Part shown: positions 1 through 8,611 of the stretch, piece after piece
How the letters are laid out: each line of letters begins with the position of its first letter
Position numbering within the stretch: the stretch's first letter is position 1
NCBI GenBank assembly: GCA_017557405.1
Contig: JAFYYV010000024.1
Span: forward strand, 1-56,617
Source of the DNA: Prevotella sp.
Lineage (GTDB): Bacteria > Bacteroidota > Bacteroidia > Bacteroidales > Bacteroidaceae
Direction: 5' to 3'
Length of the DNA stretch: 56,617 bases
Translations under genes and position numbers: made by a program
The notes under the pieces: model-generated
What the model saw: only the letters and a program-made list of their open reading frames with translations
Told to the model about the DNA's origin: nothing
Database searches by the model: none

Positions 1-318
1 AATATATATAATATATAATACTAAACACTTTTTCTCTGAATTTCAAAAAACTGTCATCTGTCATCTGTCATTTTCAATCCCCTATATCGTACCACGAGTT
101 ATTCACATTTATTTCTTTCAGGTTGGGTTGCACTTTATCCAGAAAAGTTTGCCCTCACATAAACGATTTTGTAACAAATTTTCACAAGCTAGCGCCCTCA
201 AAATTTGGAGGTTTCAAAAATATTTTGTACCTTTGCAAAAACTAAATGACACAGAAACTCTGAAACTTACTAACTCTCTAACTCGTAAACTGAAATATTA
301 ACTAAAAAACCAAACAAT
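1..318. other. Upstream intergenic region of the large secreted protein gene
   Basis: No gene is visible in these 318 nt. They hold an AT-rich start (1-25, alternating TA), three exact tandem copies of the heptamer CTGTCAT at 51-71, a DnaA-box-like TTATTCACA at 99-107 that stands alone, and the promoter of the following gene at 204-235. The mRNA leader from about 240 to 318 is A-rich and has no Shine-Dalgarno sequence, as usual in Bacteroidota. Confidence 0.7.
204..235 (+). promoter_or_regulatory. Bacteroidota promoter, TTTGGAGG/TACCTTTG
   Basis: TTTG at 204 and TACCTTTG at 228-235 match the Bacteroidales -33 and -7 elements, with 24 nt between their starts. The -33 element is extended to TTTGGAGG. 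The same extended box at exactly the same spacing precedes the genes at 12831 and 54071. The predicted leader is about 78 nt. Confidence 0.75.
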
Positions 319-3300
319 ATGAAACCGTTAAAACAACTAAAGAGACTTTTGCTGATGCTCCTCCTCATCACTGTGGGAGCACAGAGTGCATGGGCAGGAA
401 GCCAATATGTATATGCTGGAACCAGAACCGAAGGTAATCTGACATTTGCTATTTATCATCATTATGGTGTTGTTAATGCCATCTATACAATTCAGCATAC
501 CGATATTGCCGTACTAACGGGTATCACTGGTACAGCAGAGGAAGTTACCATCCCAGCATATTTGGAAGAATCTGGTTTAATGTTTGGCCTCCCAGTGCAA
601 TATGCCAATGGCACCATTACGAACAATTATGTCAAAACCTTGACTTTTGCTGGCTCAATTAGTTTTTTTGGTCATTTAGAAGGTTATGAACAACAACAAG
701 CGCCGGATGTTGAAATCGAAGGCCATTTGAGTTGCTCGAATCTTAATACAATTATATTCAAGGGTAATGACGATGGTAGCGGATTGTTTAAATACGAAAC
801 AGAAACAACTACTACCGCACCCCTGCAATGTTCGAACTTGACGGACATCTATTTTCAAGCTAGTTCCGCCCCTCCATTTGAGAGCAAATTTGTATTAGAT
901 TTTAGTGGTGGCACAGTAAGCTCATACTCGATCCCAGTCACTTGGGAACAAATCTGCACAGCTCCCGGCTCCAACGTCACTGCGCATGTTGCTGCATGGA
1001 CTCAGGAAGAATGCGACCAAAGGCATCAGAGCTCCAATGTCTATAAACAGTTGAAGAACGTGGTGCACTACAAGGAAGGTGAAAACCTTGTGACGGTAAC
1101 TGCCAGCGTAACAGGTGGTGCTCTGTTCCAAGCGGAAGACTTCGGAGAACTCTCAGGCGACATGATAAAATCGAAAGATATAGACAAGAGCAACAGCTTG
1201 ACATTCTATGTCTATTCATCAAGTGAAGACATTGTGGTAGAGCATGTCTATGTGAACGATACTGACGTCAAAGACCAAATGACCACCACCACCGACGGTA
1301 AAAAGAAATACACGTTGGAAGGGGAAGTCATGCAAGACGATGTCGTCATCCGAGTGGTGGGAGCCGAGAAGGTGAATGTGACGGTCACCGTTTCTCAAGG
1401 CGTCGGAGCAAGAGCAAATGGTTTGGGTGACATCTATAATGGAAAGACGAAAACCATTAAGGTGAACAAGGGCAGCAGATTCATAATCTTTCCTTATGCC
1501 GCCAACAACAACTATGAGGTGGGTCATGTATATGTGAACGGCAAGGCGGTCACGTTGGAAACGTTGCAAGATAACACATTGAGATACATTTTTGAAGAAT
1601 TGAATCAGGAAGTTTACATCAACGTAGTGGGAGAAGCAAAGAACCTCTACGCAAACGTATCTTCCAACGCAGATGGGTCGGTAGCGTGGGATAGCTACAC
1701 CATCACGAACAACTCGACGATAGCCACCTTGCCAAAAGTCGGAGGTACGGAGTTCACCTTGACACCCAACTCAGGATATGAACTCGACAAATGCTGGCTG
1801 AGGGGTTTTGATGTCACAACGCAGTATCCCGGCAGCCTTGTGAGCAATGCTGACGGCACATATACGTTCACTCTCCCCGCCTTGGATGTAGACGAGACAA
1901 CCCTTGCGGTCACCTTCAAGAAAACTTCCGAATCCCACTGGACGATACATTTGCTTGACGGGATAGAAGGCGTGAAGATGGCATTCACGAGTATAAACAG
2001 TGCACACGGAGAGAATGATATCACGAATGCCTATGGAAATCATTATATTCCAAAGACTTCCACCGACACTTATCAGCTGAAGGTTCCTGTGGACGAAAAT
2101 GGTCGTCCTGTACGCGTTGTACGCAATGGCGAGGACATCACCTACGAATATGACGATTATGATTCAAGTAATGGGTATCTGTGTTACAACATGAACGTAC
2201 AGCAGGATGCCAACTGGGAGATCTCCTACGACATCAGCCATCGCCAAACCATCTATCGCAAGGGTGGAACAGGTGTCGTAGAGTTGGGCTATGGATACCT
2301 TTCTGAAGAATATACCCCTGCTATCAACAACGGAATGACAACGGTTGATTTTCCAGCATATAATGCGAATAAGAGTAATTATGCAGAATTCTCGATTGAG
2401 TATGTGGCAGGTGAGAAGGTCAAGATTTATCGCAATGGTGATGATGTTACAAGCGCGTTTGGTGAACCTCAGACGTTTGGTGGCTCTAAATACTATTACT
2501 ATATCTCAGACTATTCGACAGGCCCTAACACGCAGAATGCCTACGGCTTCATCCTTCGCGACCCAGCCACATGGGAGATTATAATTGAAGAGTCACATAA
2601 GATGCTGAACGCCTATGCCAACAACGATGTGTCTATTACGTTTATGAATATGGTAGATGGTGAGGCGCAATCTTCTGTTTCCCGTGATAATGCTCTGCGC
2701 GCATGGGTCAATGAGGGCGAGACCTACGTAGTGATGTTCACTCCGCAGCATGGCGAAGAACTCACCAGCTTCGACATCAATTGGACCCCAATTACCATTG
2801 GGAATGAAAGCCGACTGGTGAAGAACGATGATGGCTCTTATTCGTTCACCATTACGTACGACCAAATGAACGAAAAGAACTTCGACATCATGGCCGTGTT
2901 CTCTGGCGGAACGAATGACGAAAACGCTGTTGAATATATGTTCATCGGTGACTATGTCCAGGTTTATGCAAGTGCCGACCTTAACGATGATGTACAGTAT
3001 GACGGCTATGAGTTCGTTAAACAAAATGTTTCGGGATTCTATATTAACAAGATTGTCGAAAACGGAATGGCCGCTAATCAGTCGGCTACGGTTGAATTCC
3101 AGTTGCCGGATGCGAATGCCACAGGCAGAGTCTTTAGGAATGGCGTAGATGTGACAGACCAGTTCACGCATTATGGAGATTATTATTATCCCAAGGAAGA
3201 ATTCAGAAGCGTGATGCACGAACCTGCCCACTGGGTTATCATCAACGAGAGCGAGCTGATGAAGTACGACGTGAACCGCGATAAAAAAATCGATGTCATC

Positions 3301-3339
3301 GATGTGACTACTTTGGTGAATAAGATTCTGCACCAGTAG
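319..3339 (+). CDS. Large secreted repeat protein with dockerin-like C-terminus
   Basis: Residues 1-26 form a signal peptide ending AWA, so the product is exported. The body is predicted beta-rich with repeated modules. Two early modules contain VYVNDTDV and VYVNGKAV; three later ones contain RNGEDIT (about residue 598), RNGDDVT (about 703) and RNGVDVT (about 938), each followed roughly 30 residues on by a W-x-I segment such as PATWEI. The end (from D984) reads DVNRDKKIDVIDV, a calcium-loop EF-hand-like half dockerin that often ends secreted Prevotella proteins. No catalytic domain is recognisable. Likely roles are adhesin, surface layer or glycan-binding protein; this is inference. It is monocistronic, with its own promoter and a strong terminator at 3384-3425. 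Confidence 0.8.
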   Translation: MKPLKQLKRLLLMLLLITVGAQSAWAGSQYVYAGTRTEGNLTFAIYHHYGVVNAIYTIQHTDIAVLTGITGTAEEVTIPAYLEESGLMFGLPVQYANGTITNNYVKTLTFAGSISFFGHLEGYEQQQAPDVEIEGHLSCSNLNTIIFKGNDDGSGLFKYETETTTTAPLQCSNLTDIYFQASSAPPFESKFVLDFSGGTVSSYSIPVTWEQICTAPGSNVTAHVAAWTQEECDQRHQSSNVYKQLKNVVHYKEGENLVTVTASVTGGALFQAEDFGELSGDMIKSKDIDKSNSLTFYVYSSSEDIVVEHVYVNDTDVKDQMTTTTDGKKKYTLEGEVMQDDVVIRVVGAEKVNVTVTVSQGVGARANGLGDIYNGKTKTIKVNKGSRFIIFPYAANNNYEVGHVYVNGKAVTLETLQDNTLRYIFEELNQEVYINVVGEAKNLYANVSSNADGSVAWDSYTITNNSTIATLPKVGGTEFTLTPNSGYELDKCWLRGFDVTTQYPGSLVSNADGTYTFTLPALDVDETTLAVTFKKTSESHWTIHLLDGIEGVKMAFTSINSAHGENDITNAYGNHYIPKTSTDTYQLKVPVDENGRPVRVVRNGEDITYEYDDYDSSNGYLCYNMNVQQDANWEISYDISHRQTIYRKGGTGVVELGYGYLSEEYTPAINNGMTTVDFPAYNANKSNYAEFSIEYVAGEKVKIYRNGDDVTSAFGEPQTFGGSKYYYYISDYSTGPNTQNAYGFILRDPATWEIIIEESHKMLNAYANNDVSITFMNMVDGEAQSSVSRDNALRAWVNEGETYVVMFTPQHGEELTSFDINWTPITIGNESRLVKNDDGSYSFTITYDQMNEKNFDIMAVFSGGTNDENAVEYMFIGDYVQVYASADLNDDVQYDGYEFVKQNVSGFYINKIVENGMAANQSATVEFQLPDANATGRVFRNGVDVTDQFTHYGDYYYPKEEFRSVMHEPAHWVIINESELMKYDVNRDKKIDVIDVTTLVNKILHQ

Positions 3340-3383
3340 AAGTGAGGACCTCACTTAGATAATGAGATAAGAGATATAAGATA

Positions 3384-3425
3384 AAAGGCCACTGGATTCG
3401 AGAGGGTTCAGTGGCCTTTATGATT
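3384..3425 (+). terminator. Rho-independent-type terminator of the 1006-aa protein gene
   Basis: An 11-bp perfect stem (AAAGGCCACTG at 3384-3394 with CAGTGGCCTTT at 3409-3419) encloses a 14-nt loop. A-rich sequence precedes it and a short T-containing tail follows. It lies 45 nt past the stop codon. Confidence 0.85.
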
Positions 3426-3464
3426 TCATTTCATATTATAATGTTTGGTCATTTCACTCGGTTT

Positions 3465-3568
3465 TCACTACCTTTGACCTTCGGTCGAAATTACTCACGC
3501 TCGAAAAAACTCAAATAAATTTGGTTTTTTGCTCACTTAATCACTACCTTTGACCTTCGGTCGAAATT
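3465..3568 (+). repeat. Direct repeat, 28 nt x 2, promoter-like
   Basis: Positions 3465-3492 and 3541-3568 are identical, 76 nt apart. Each copy includes TCACTACCTTTG, a good -7 element. The actual promoter of the downstream regulator (3716-3733, CGGTTTTCACTACTTTTG) is closely related to 3460-3476 (CGGTTTTCACTACCTTTG), so the region appears to carry three versions of one promoter motif. Confidence 0.7.
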
Positions 3569-3649
3569 TGCGTAACTTTAACTACGTTGAAAGTAGGATG
3601 CACCGCGACAATGCGGGAACACTTTTCCCTCTTTTCCCTTTCACTCCCA

Positions 3650-3685
3650 GCCTTCTAAACAGGTTTAAGGTGGGAGTAAAAGTGA
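3650..3685. promoter_or_regulatory. Inverted repeat upstream of the tetR-type gene, possible operator
   Basis: CACTCCCA-G-CCTT and AAGG-TGGGAGT flank about 14 nt, pairing with one bulge. The repeat lies 20-50 nt upstream of the predicted -33 element of the regulator gene. TetR proteins usually bind inverted repeats near their own promoter, so an autoregulatory operator is possible, but the position is further upstream than typical. Confidence 0.35.
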
Positions 3686-3702
3686 AAAATAAATAAATTT
3701 AT

Positions 3703-3733
3703 TTTGCATTATGCGCGGTTTTCACTACTTTTG
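3703..3733 (+). promoter_or_regulatory. Promoter of the tetR-panB operon, nearly leaderless
   Basis: TTTG at 3703-3706 and TACTTTTG at 3726-3733 are 23 nt apart, fitting the Bacteroidales -33/-7 pattern. Transcription should start about 5 nt past the final G, only a few nucleotides before the ATG at 3742. Confidence 0.65.
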
Positions 3734-3741
3734 CACCCAGA

Positions 3742-4380
3742 ATGGAAAGGAACAAACGGAAAACGGAGACGCCAGCGCAGTATCGCGAGAACCTGAAGGA
3801 GAAGATCGTGAAGGTGGCGATGCGCGAATTCAAATCGAAGGGCGTGCGCAACGTGAAGATGGACGACATCGCTACGGCGCTCTCGATTTCGAAGCGGACG
3901 CTCTATGAGGTGTACCCCAACAAGGAGGAACTGCTGCTTGAGGGCATCAGGCTCGACGAGGAGAACCGCGTGGCCTTGATGAAGGACTACGTGGCGCAGA
4001 ACAATCCGACCGTGATGGACGTGATATTGAAGTTCTATCACACGCAAATGGAAGCGTTCTCGCAGATCAATCCCGTGTTCTTTTCCGATTTGCACAAATA
4101 TGAGCGTGTGCGCAACTACATTCAGGAACTTCGTGTGGTTCGCCAGCAGAACACGCTCGCGTTCTTCAAACGTGGGGTGGAGGACGGTTTTTTCCGCGAG
4201 GATGTGGATTATGCCATCATCTCGCAGATGGGTTCGGCCACGATGGAGTATGTGATGGACGAGCAGATGTACAAGCAGTACGACCTGAAATACATCTTCC
4301 GCAACATCGTGCTGGTGTTCCTTCGTGGGTTCTGCACCCCGAAAGGATTGAGCGTTATAGACGAAAAACTGAATGAATAG
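3742..4380 (+). CDS. TetR/AcrR family transcriptional regulator
   Basis: 212 aa, normal TetR length. The N-terminus shows the family pattern: a basic helix, then VRNVKMDDIATALSISKRTL with YEVYPNKEELL (about residues 35-65), the helix-turn-helix and the start of helix 4. The C-terminal two thirds is the variable ligand and dimerisation domain; no ligand can be read from it. It heads a co-directional run with the HAD gene (8-nt overlap), panB and an MFS transporter, so it may control export or uptake by that transporter; this is inference. The promoter sits almost on the start codon, suggesting a very short leader. An alternative downstream start would remove part of the HTH and is unlikely. 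Confidence 0.9.
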   Translation: MERNKRKTETPAQYRENLKEKIVKVAMREFKSKGVRNVKMDDIATALSISKRTLYEVYPNKEELLLEGIRLDEENRVALMKDYVAQNNPTVMDVILKFYHTQMEAFSQINPVFFSDLHKYERVRNYIQELRVVRQQNTLAFFKRGVEDGFFREDVDYAIISQMGSATMEYVMDEQMYKQYDLKYIFRNIVLVFLRGFCTPKGLSVIDEKLNE

Positions 4381-5017
4381 GAAAGAATTCAAGGCTGCGT
4401 TGTTCGACCTCGATGGTGTGGTGTTCGACACGGAGCCTCAATATACGGTTTTCTGGGGTGGACAATGCCGGTTGTACTACCCTCAGGAGGAGCATTTGGA
4501 GCAACGCATCAAGGGGCAGACGCTCTCGCAGATATACGACATGCTGCTTCCCGACCGACCTGAGGAACAGGCGAAGGTGACCGCGCGGCTCAACGACTTT
4601 GAACGGCAGATGACGTTCGACTATGTGGCGGGCTTCGTCGACTTCGTGACCGACCTGCGGGCGCATGGCGTGAAGACGGCCATCGTGACGAGCAGCAACC
4701 AGGCGAAGATGGAGAACGTGTACGAGGCGCACCCTGAGGTGCATGGGCTGTTCGACGCCGTGCTCACCTCGGAGGACTTCGAACGTAGCAAACCCGATCC
4801 CGACTGCTATCTGAAGGCTGCCGAGCGATTGGGTGCAACGCCCGAGGAATGTATCGGCTTCGAGGACAGTTTCAACGGATTGAAGTCGGTGAGAGCAGCC
4901 GGCATGCGTGTCGTAGGATTGGCAACGACCAACAGCCGCGAGGCCATCGAGGCTTATACGGACCTTTTGGTCGACAACTATGAAGGAATGGATTATCAAT
5001 CGGTTCTGGATTTCTAA
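4373..5017 (+). CDS. HAD-superfamily hydrolase, beta-phosphoglucomutase-like
   Basis: 214 aa. Motif I is FDLDGVVFDTEP near residue 11, with the two catalytic aspartates D-x-D. Motif II is the S/T in IVTSSN (about residue 104). Motif III is the K in RSKPDPDCY (about residue 143), and motif IV is FEDSFNGL (about residue 162). The cap between motifs I and II is helical, as in subfamily IA. Such enzymes hydrolyse or isomerise small sugar phosphates; the substrate cannot be told. The start ATG overlaps the end of the TetR gene by 8 nt, implying translational coupling. It acts in the cytosol. Confidence 0.9.
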   Translation: MNRKEFKAALFDLDGVVFDTEPQYTVFWGGQCRLYYPQEEHLEQRIKGQTLSQIYDMLLPDRPEEQAKVTARLNDFERQMTFDYVAGFVDFVTDLRAHGVKTAIVTSSNQAKMENVYEAHPEVHGLFDAVLTSEDFERSKPDPDCYLKAAERLGATPEECIGFEDSFNGLKSVRAAGMRVVGLATTNSREAIEAYTDLLVDNYEGMDYQSVLDF

Positions 5018-5023
5018 ACAAGG

Positions 5024-5065
5024 ATAGTTTCAAGCAACAAGAAAATAGTTTCAAACAACAAGAAA
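5024..5065 (+). repeat. Tandem 21-bp duplication forming the panB leader
   Basis: Positions 5024-5044 and 5045-5065 are copies of the same 21 bp with one mismatch at position 11 (G/A). The second copy ends exactly at the base before the panB ATG. Each ends CAACAAGAAA, the A-rich type of leader used by Bacteroidota for ribosome loading. Confidence 0.85.
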
Positions 5066-5887
5066 ATGGCAGGATATTTGGTCACAGACAAGAAGAAAAT
5101 CACGACAAGCCGATTCCAGGAGATGAAGCAGAGCGGCGAGAAGATCTCGATGCTCACGGCGTATGACTTCACGACGGCGCAGATTCTGGACAACGCGGGT
5201 GTGGACAGCATATTGATTGGCGACTCTGCCTCGAATGTGATGGCGGGGAATGCCACTACGCTTCCCATCACCGTCGATGAGATGATATACCATGCTCGGA
5301 GTGTGGCGCGTGGCGTGAAGCGCGCGCTGGTGTTGTGCGATATGCCTTTCGGTAGTTATCAGAGCGGTCGCGAGGACGGAATCCGCAATGCCTGTCGCAT
5401 GATGAAGGAGAGTGGTGTCGACGCCCTGAAGTTGGAGGGCGGCGTGGAGATTCTGCCTACCGTGAAAGGACTCATCGATGCCGGCATCCCCGTGTGCGGT
5501 CATCTGGGATTGACTCCTCAGAGCATCCATAAGTTCGGTGGATACGGACTTCGCGCCAAGGACGAGGCTGAAGCCGCCAAACTCATCAGCGACGCCCAGG
5601 CTCTGGACGAAGCAGGTATCTTCGCATTGGTGCTCGAGAAGGTTCCTGCCGCTTTGGCCGCCAAGGTGACGAAGATGGTGAAATGTCCCACGATAGGCAT
5701 CGGAGCAGGCAACCAGACGGATGGTCAGGTGCTCGTGTATGCCGACATGATGGGAATGACACAAGGTTTCCGACCGAAGTTCCTGCGCGTCTATGCCGAT
5801 GTCTGCAAGGTGATGACCGATGCTGTCGGCCAATATGTGACCGACGTGAAAGACGGCTCGTTCCCCTCGGCTGAAGAGAGTTATTAA
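5066..5887 (+). CDS. panB: 3-methyl-2-oxobutanoate hydroxymethyltransferase
   Basis: 273 aa, close to the E. coli length (264). It transfers a hydroxymethyl group from 5,10-methylene-THF to 2-oxoisovalerate, giving ketopantoate, the first committed step of pantothenate synthesis. Family signatures are clear: MLTAYDF near residue 30, the metal-binding region ILIGDSASNVMAG (about 50-62), LCDMPFGSYQ (about 90) and LEKVPAALA (about 190) with the catalytic Glu, then PTIGIGAG. It lies 48 nt after the HAD gene behind a duplicated leader. panC and panD are not in this window. It acts as a cytosolic decamer in known members. Confidence 0.96.
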   Translation: MAGYLVTDKKKITTSRFQEMKQSGEKISMLTAYDFTTAQILDNAGVDSILIGDSASNVMAGNATTLPITVDEMIYHARSVARGVKRALVLCDMPFGSYQSGREDGIRNACRMMKESGVDALKLEGGVEILPTVKGLIDAGIPVCGHLGLTPQSIHKFGGYGLRAKDEAEAAKLISDAQALDEAGIFALVLEKVPAALAAKVTKMVKCPTIGIGAGNQTDGQVLVYADMMGMTQGFRPKFLRVYADVCKVMTDAVGQYVTDVKDGSFPSAEESY

Positions 5888-5914
5888 CGAGAAGTGGAAT
5901 CAAATCCCTCCCGA

Positions 5915-7093
5915 ATGAATACACAGAACACCCCCGTCCATCCACGCCTTTGGCACCGTGAGTTTTGGTTGTTGGCGTTTGCCGACCTGTTGCTCACGAT
6001 GTCGGTATATCTTTTCATCCCCGTGCTTCCTGCTGACTTGTCGGCTCTCGGCTTCACAAGGGAGCAGACGGCGGTGGTGATGGGCGCCTATGGACTTGGC
6101 ATCTTCGCCTTGGGGCCTTTCTGCAACTGGCTCATCCAACGCTATCGAAGGAACCATCTGTTCCAGCTGACCGTCTTGGCGATGGCGCTGGTGGTGTTCC
6201 TGACGATGAAAATCGATGTGCTTCCCATCCCTGATTCATTCATGTTCCCCGCGTTTGTGGGCTTGCGATTCTTGTTTGGAGCCTTCTTCGGATTGGCTCA
6301 GATGGTGCTGGCCAGCACGCTGATCATCGATGTGTGTGAGTCGTTCCAACGCACGGAGGCCAACCACTCGGCAGGGTGGTTCGCTCGCTTCGCATTCTCG
6401 TTGGCGCCCATGTTGGCGTTGGTGCTCCATCCCTTGCAATTGCCCATCGACCATATTGTCTATTGGGTGTCGCTGGGCTTGATGCTTTTGTCGATATTGC
6501 TGATAGTGGTCGTGAAGTTCCCCTTCAAGACACCCGAGGAAGACATCAAACTGGTGAGCTTCGACCGCTTTTTCCTGCCCGAAGGATGGGCGTTGTTCCT
6601 GAATGTATTCTGCATCATGCTGGCGGTGGGGATGGTGTTGGCGTTGCCCCTCTCATCGCGTTTCTTCGCCATCATGATGTTGGGCTTCTTCCTGGCGTTG
6701 CTGGCCGAGCAGTTCGCTTTTGCCAACGCCGAGATTGAGAGCCAGATCATCACGGGGTTGATACTCGTGCTGATGGCGTGGCTGGTGATGCTTTTCCGTG
6801 CAAAGGCGGGTGTCTATATCGCACCCACACTCATGGGGATGGGAGTGGGGCTCATAGGTTCGCGTTTCCTGTTGTTCTTCATCAAACTCAGCCGACATTG
6901 CAAGCGCGGCACCTCGCAGAGCACATTCTTCGCCGCTTGGGAGTCGGGCATCGGTATCGGCTTGTTTGCCGGTTGGCTGATGAACGACGACCGCCAGCGC
7001 GTGCTCACGATATGCATCATCGTGGCTTGTGTGAGCCTCGCGTTCTATCATTTCTTTGTGCATCCCTGGTTCATCCGCCACAAAAACCGCTGA
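5915..7093 (+). CDS. Major facilitator superfamily transporter
   Basis: 392 aa from the ATG at 5915. An in-frame GTG at 5894 would add seven residues (ESNPSRM) that look unlike an MFS start, so I prefer 5915. About 12 hydrophobic segments are visible, beginning with FWLLAFADLLLTMSVYLFIPVLP. The first cytoplasmic loop carries NWLIQRYRRNH, in place of the usual GxxxDRxGRR loop. It lies 27 nt after panB in the same direction. Substrate unknown; linkage to a TetR gene suggests a regulated drug or metabolite exporter, and linkage to panB could mean a pantothenate-related compound. Both are inference. Confidence 0.85.
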   Translation: MNTQNTPVHPRLWHREFWLLAFADLLLTMSVYLFIPVLPADLSALGFTREQTAVVMGAYGLGIFALGPFCNWLIQRYRRNHLFQLTVLAMALVVFLTMKIDVLPIPDSFMFPAFVGLRFLFGAFFGLAQMVLASTLIIDVCESFQRTEANHSAGWFARFAFSLAPMLALVLHPLQLPIDHIVYWVSLGLMLLSILLIVVVKFPFKTPEEDIKLVSFDRFFLPEGWALFLNVFCIMLAVGMVLALPLSSRFFAIMMLGFFLALLAEQFAFANAEIESQIITGLILVLMAWLVMLFRAKAGVYIAPTLMGMGVGLIGSRFLLFFIKLSRHCKRGTSQSTFFAAWESGIGIGLFAGWLMNDDRQRVLTICIIVACVSLAFYHFFVHPWFIRHKNR

Positions 7094-7138
7094 TGGCCCG
7101 ACGCAATAAAACGCCATTGTGTGCGTTATAATAATGTG

Positions 7139-8599
7139 ATGAAGAAAAGTTGGATTATCACGATGTTCCTTTTTGTCGTTGCATTGATCAATTCGTGTAG
7201 CGACGACGACTCTTTTACCCTTTCCCAAACGAATCTGCTGACTTTCTCAACCGATACCGTCAAGCTCGACACCGTGTTCAGCAATGTGCCCACGCCCACC
7301 AAGACGTTTTGGGTGTTCAACCATTCGGGTGATGGCATCCGATGTGTGAACGTGCGGTTGGAGCGAGGCAATCAGACGGGTTTCCGTGTGAATGTGGATG
7401 GTACCTATCTGGGAGAGACATCGGGTTTCCAGACGTCGAATGTGGAGATTCGCAACAAGGACAGCATTCGTGTATTCGTGGAGTTGACCTCACCTTTGAA
7501 CTATCAGGAAGGCCCCGTCAATTGGCAGGACAACCTGCTTTTCACCCTCGAGAGTGGGGTGGTGCAGAAGGTGGCGTTGTCGGCTTTCACGTGGGATGCA
7601 GTCTTCTTGAACGACCTTCATGTGAAGGGCGAGCAGACGCTATCGGGTGAGAAACCCATCGTGGTGTATGGAGGCATTACGGTTGATAGTGCTGCCACGC
7701 TGACCATCAACAAGGGTACGACGCTCTATTTCCACAACGATGCCGGTATCGACGTCTATGGTCGGTTGTTGTGCAAGGGTGAGGCCGACGCCAACATCAC
7801 CTTGAGAGGCGACCGTATCGACCGCATGTTCGCTTATCTGCCCTACGACAACGTGAGTGGACAATGGAAAGGTATCCGTTTCCACGAGTCGTCCTACTGC
7901 AACCAAATGGCCTATACCGACATTCATAGTACCTACGACGGTGTGGTGGTGGATTCGTGCGATGTGGGACGCTCCACGCTAGAGATGAACGCCTGTACGG
8001 TTCACAACTGCCAGGGTTTTGGCGTGAAAGCCGTTCATTGCCAGATGAGTCTCACGAACTGCCAGCTGACCAACACGTTGGGCGACTGCCTCTATGTGGA
8101 GGGCGGCGATGTGAAGGTGGCTTCGTGTACGTTGGCTCAGTTCTATCCCTTCGACTCCAACCGTGGTGTGGCGTTGCGTATCCGAGCCATTGACGCTCCG
8201 CTCGCCTTCGAGTGCATGAACAGTCTTGTGACGGGTTATGCCGACGACGAGTTGATGGGAGAGCGAGCCGATACCACCCTTCAGTTTGACTACCATTTCA
8301 GCCATTGCGTGTTGCGTACGCCTCAGGTGAAAACCGCCGATAGCGTGCGTTTCGTGAATGTGGTGTTCGAGAATCCGAAAGATACGACAGGCACCGGACG
8401 CCGACATTTCCTGAAGTTCGACACCGACAACCTGCAATACGATTTCCGGCTCGATAGCGTGAGCGTGGCCATCGGAAAGGCCGACCCTACCACCTGTCCA
8501 GCTACCGACCGAAATGGCCTCACAAGGGATGAGAAACCTGACGTGGGAGCGTATGAGTATGTTGGGAAATCAATCAAGGAGAATTTAATAAACAATTAA
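7139..8599 (+). CDS. Surface lipoprotein with right-handed parallel beta-helix
   Basis: 486 aa from the ATG at 7139; a start at 7121 would put charged residues before the signal sequence. The signal peptide ends at lipobox residue C20 (LINSC) followed by SDDD, an acidic lipoprotein export signal linked to surface exposure in Bacteroidota. An N-terminal beta-sandwich-like part is followed from about residue 180 by short repeating strands rich in Asn, Cys and Thr (for example NACTVHNCQGFGVKAVHC), typical of parallel beta-helix coils. The end VGAYEYV matches proteins in which a beta-helix is followed by DxGAYE. No lyase residues can be assigned. It is 45 nt after the MFS gene and 12 nt before the next lipoprotein. 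Confidence 0.8.
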   Translation: MKKSWIITMFLFVVALINSCSDDDSFTLSQTNLLTFSTDTVKLDTVFSNVPTPTKTFWVFNHSGDGIRCVNVRLERGNQTGFRVNVDGTYLGETSGFQTSNVEIRNKDSIRVFVELTSPLNYQEGPVNWQDNLLFTLESGVVQKVALSAFTWDAVFLNDLHVKGEQTLSGEKPIVVYGGITVDSAATLTINKGTTLYFHNDAGIDVYGRLLCKGEADANITLRGDRIDRMFAYLPYDNVSGQWKGIRFHESSYCNQMAYTDIHSTYDGVVVDSCDVGRSTLEMNACTVHNCQGFGVKAVHCQMSLTNCQLTNTLGDCLYVEGGDVKVASCTLAQFYPFDSNRGVALRIRAIDAPLAFECMNSLVTGYADDELMGERADTTLQFDYHFSHCVLRTPQVKTADSVRFVNVVFENPKDTTGTGRRHFLKFDTDNLQYDFRLDSVSVAIGKADPTTCPATDRNGLTRDEKPDVGAYEYVGKSIKENLINN

Positions 8600-8611
8600 A
8601 ACGAGATAAAT

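Larger units (their letters stand above)
3340..3741. other. Intergenic region with duplicated promoter-like repeats
   Basis: No gene is seen in these 402 nt. After the terminator there are two identical 28-nt copies (3465-3492 and 3541-3568) containing TACCTTTG and the small hairpin GACC-TTC-GGTC. Between them is a hairpin (AAAAACTCAAAT / ATTTGGTTTTTT, about 3505-3530). A further inverted repeat lies at about 3650-3685, and the promoter of the tetR-type gene is at 3703-3733. The repeats resemble intergenic elements I associate with Bacteroidales; I cannot assign a mobile enzyme to them. Confidence 0.6.
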
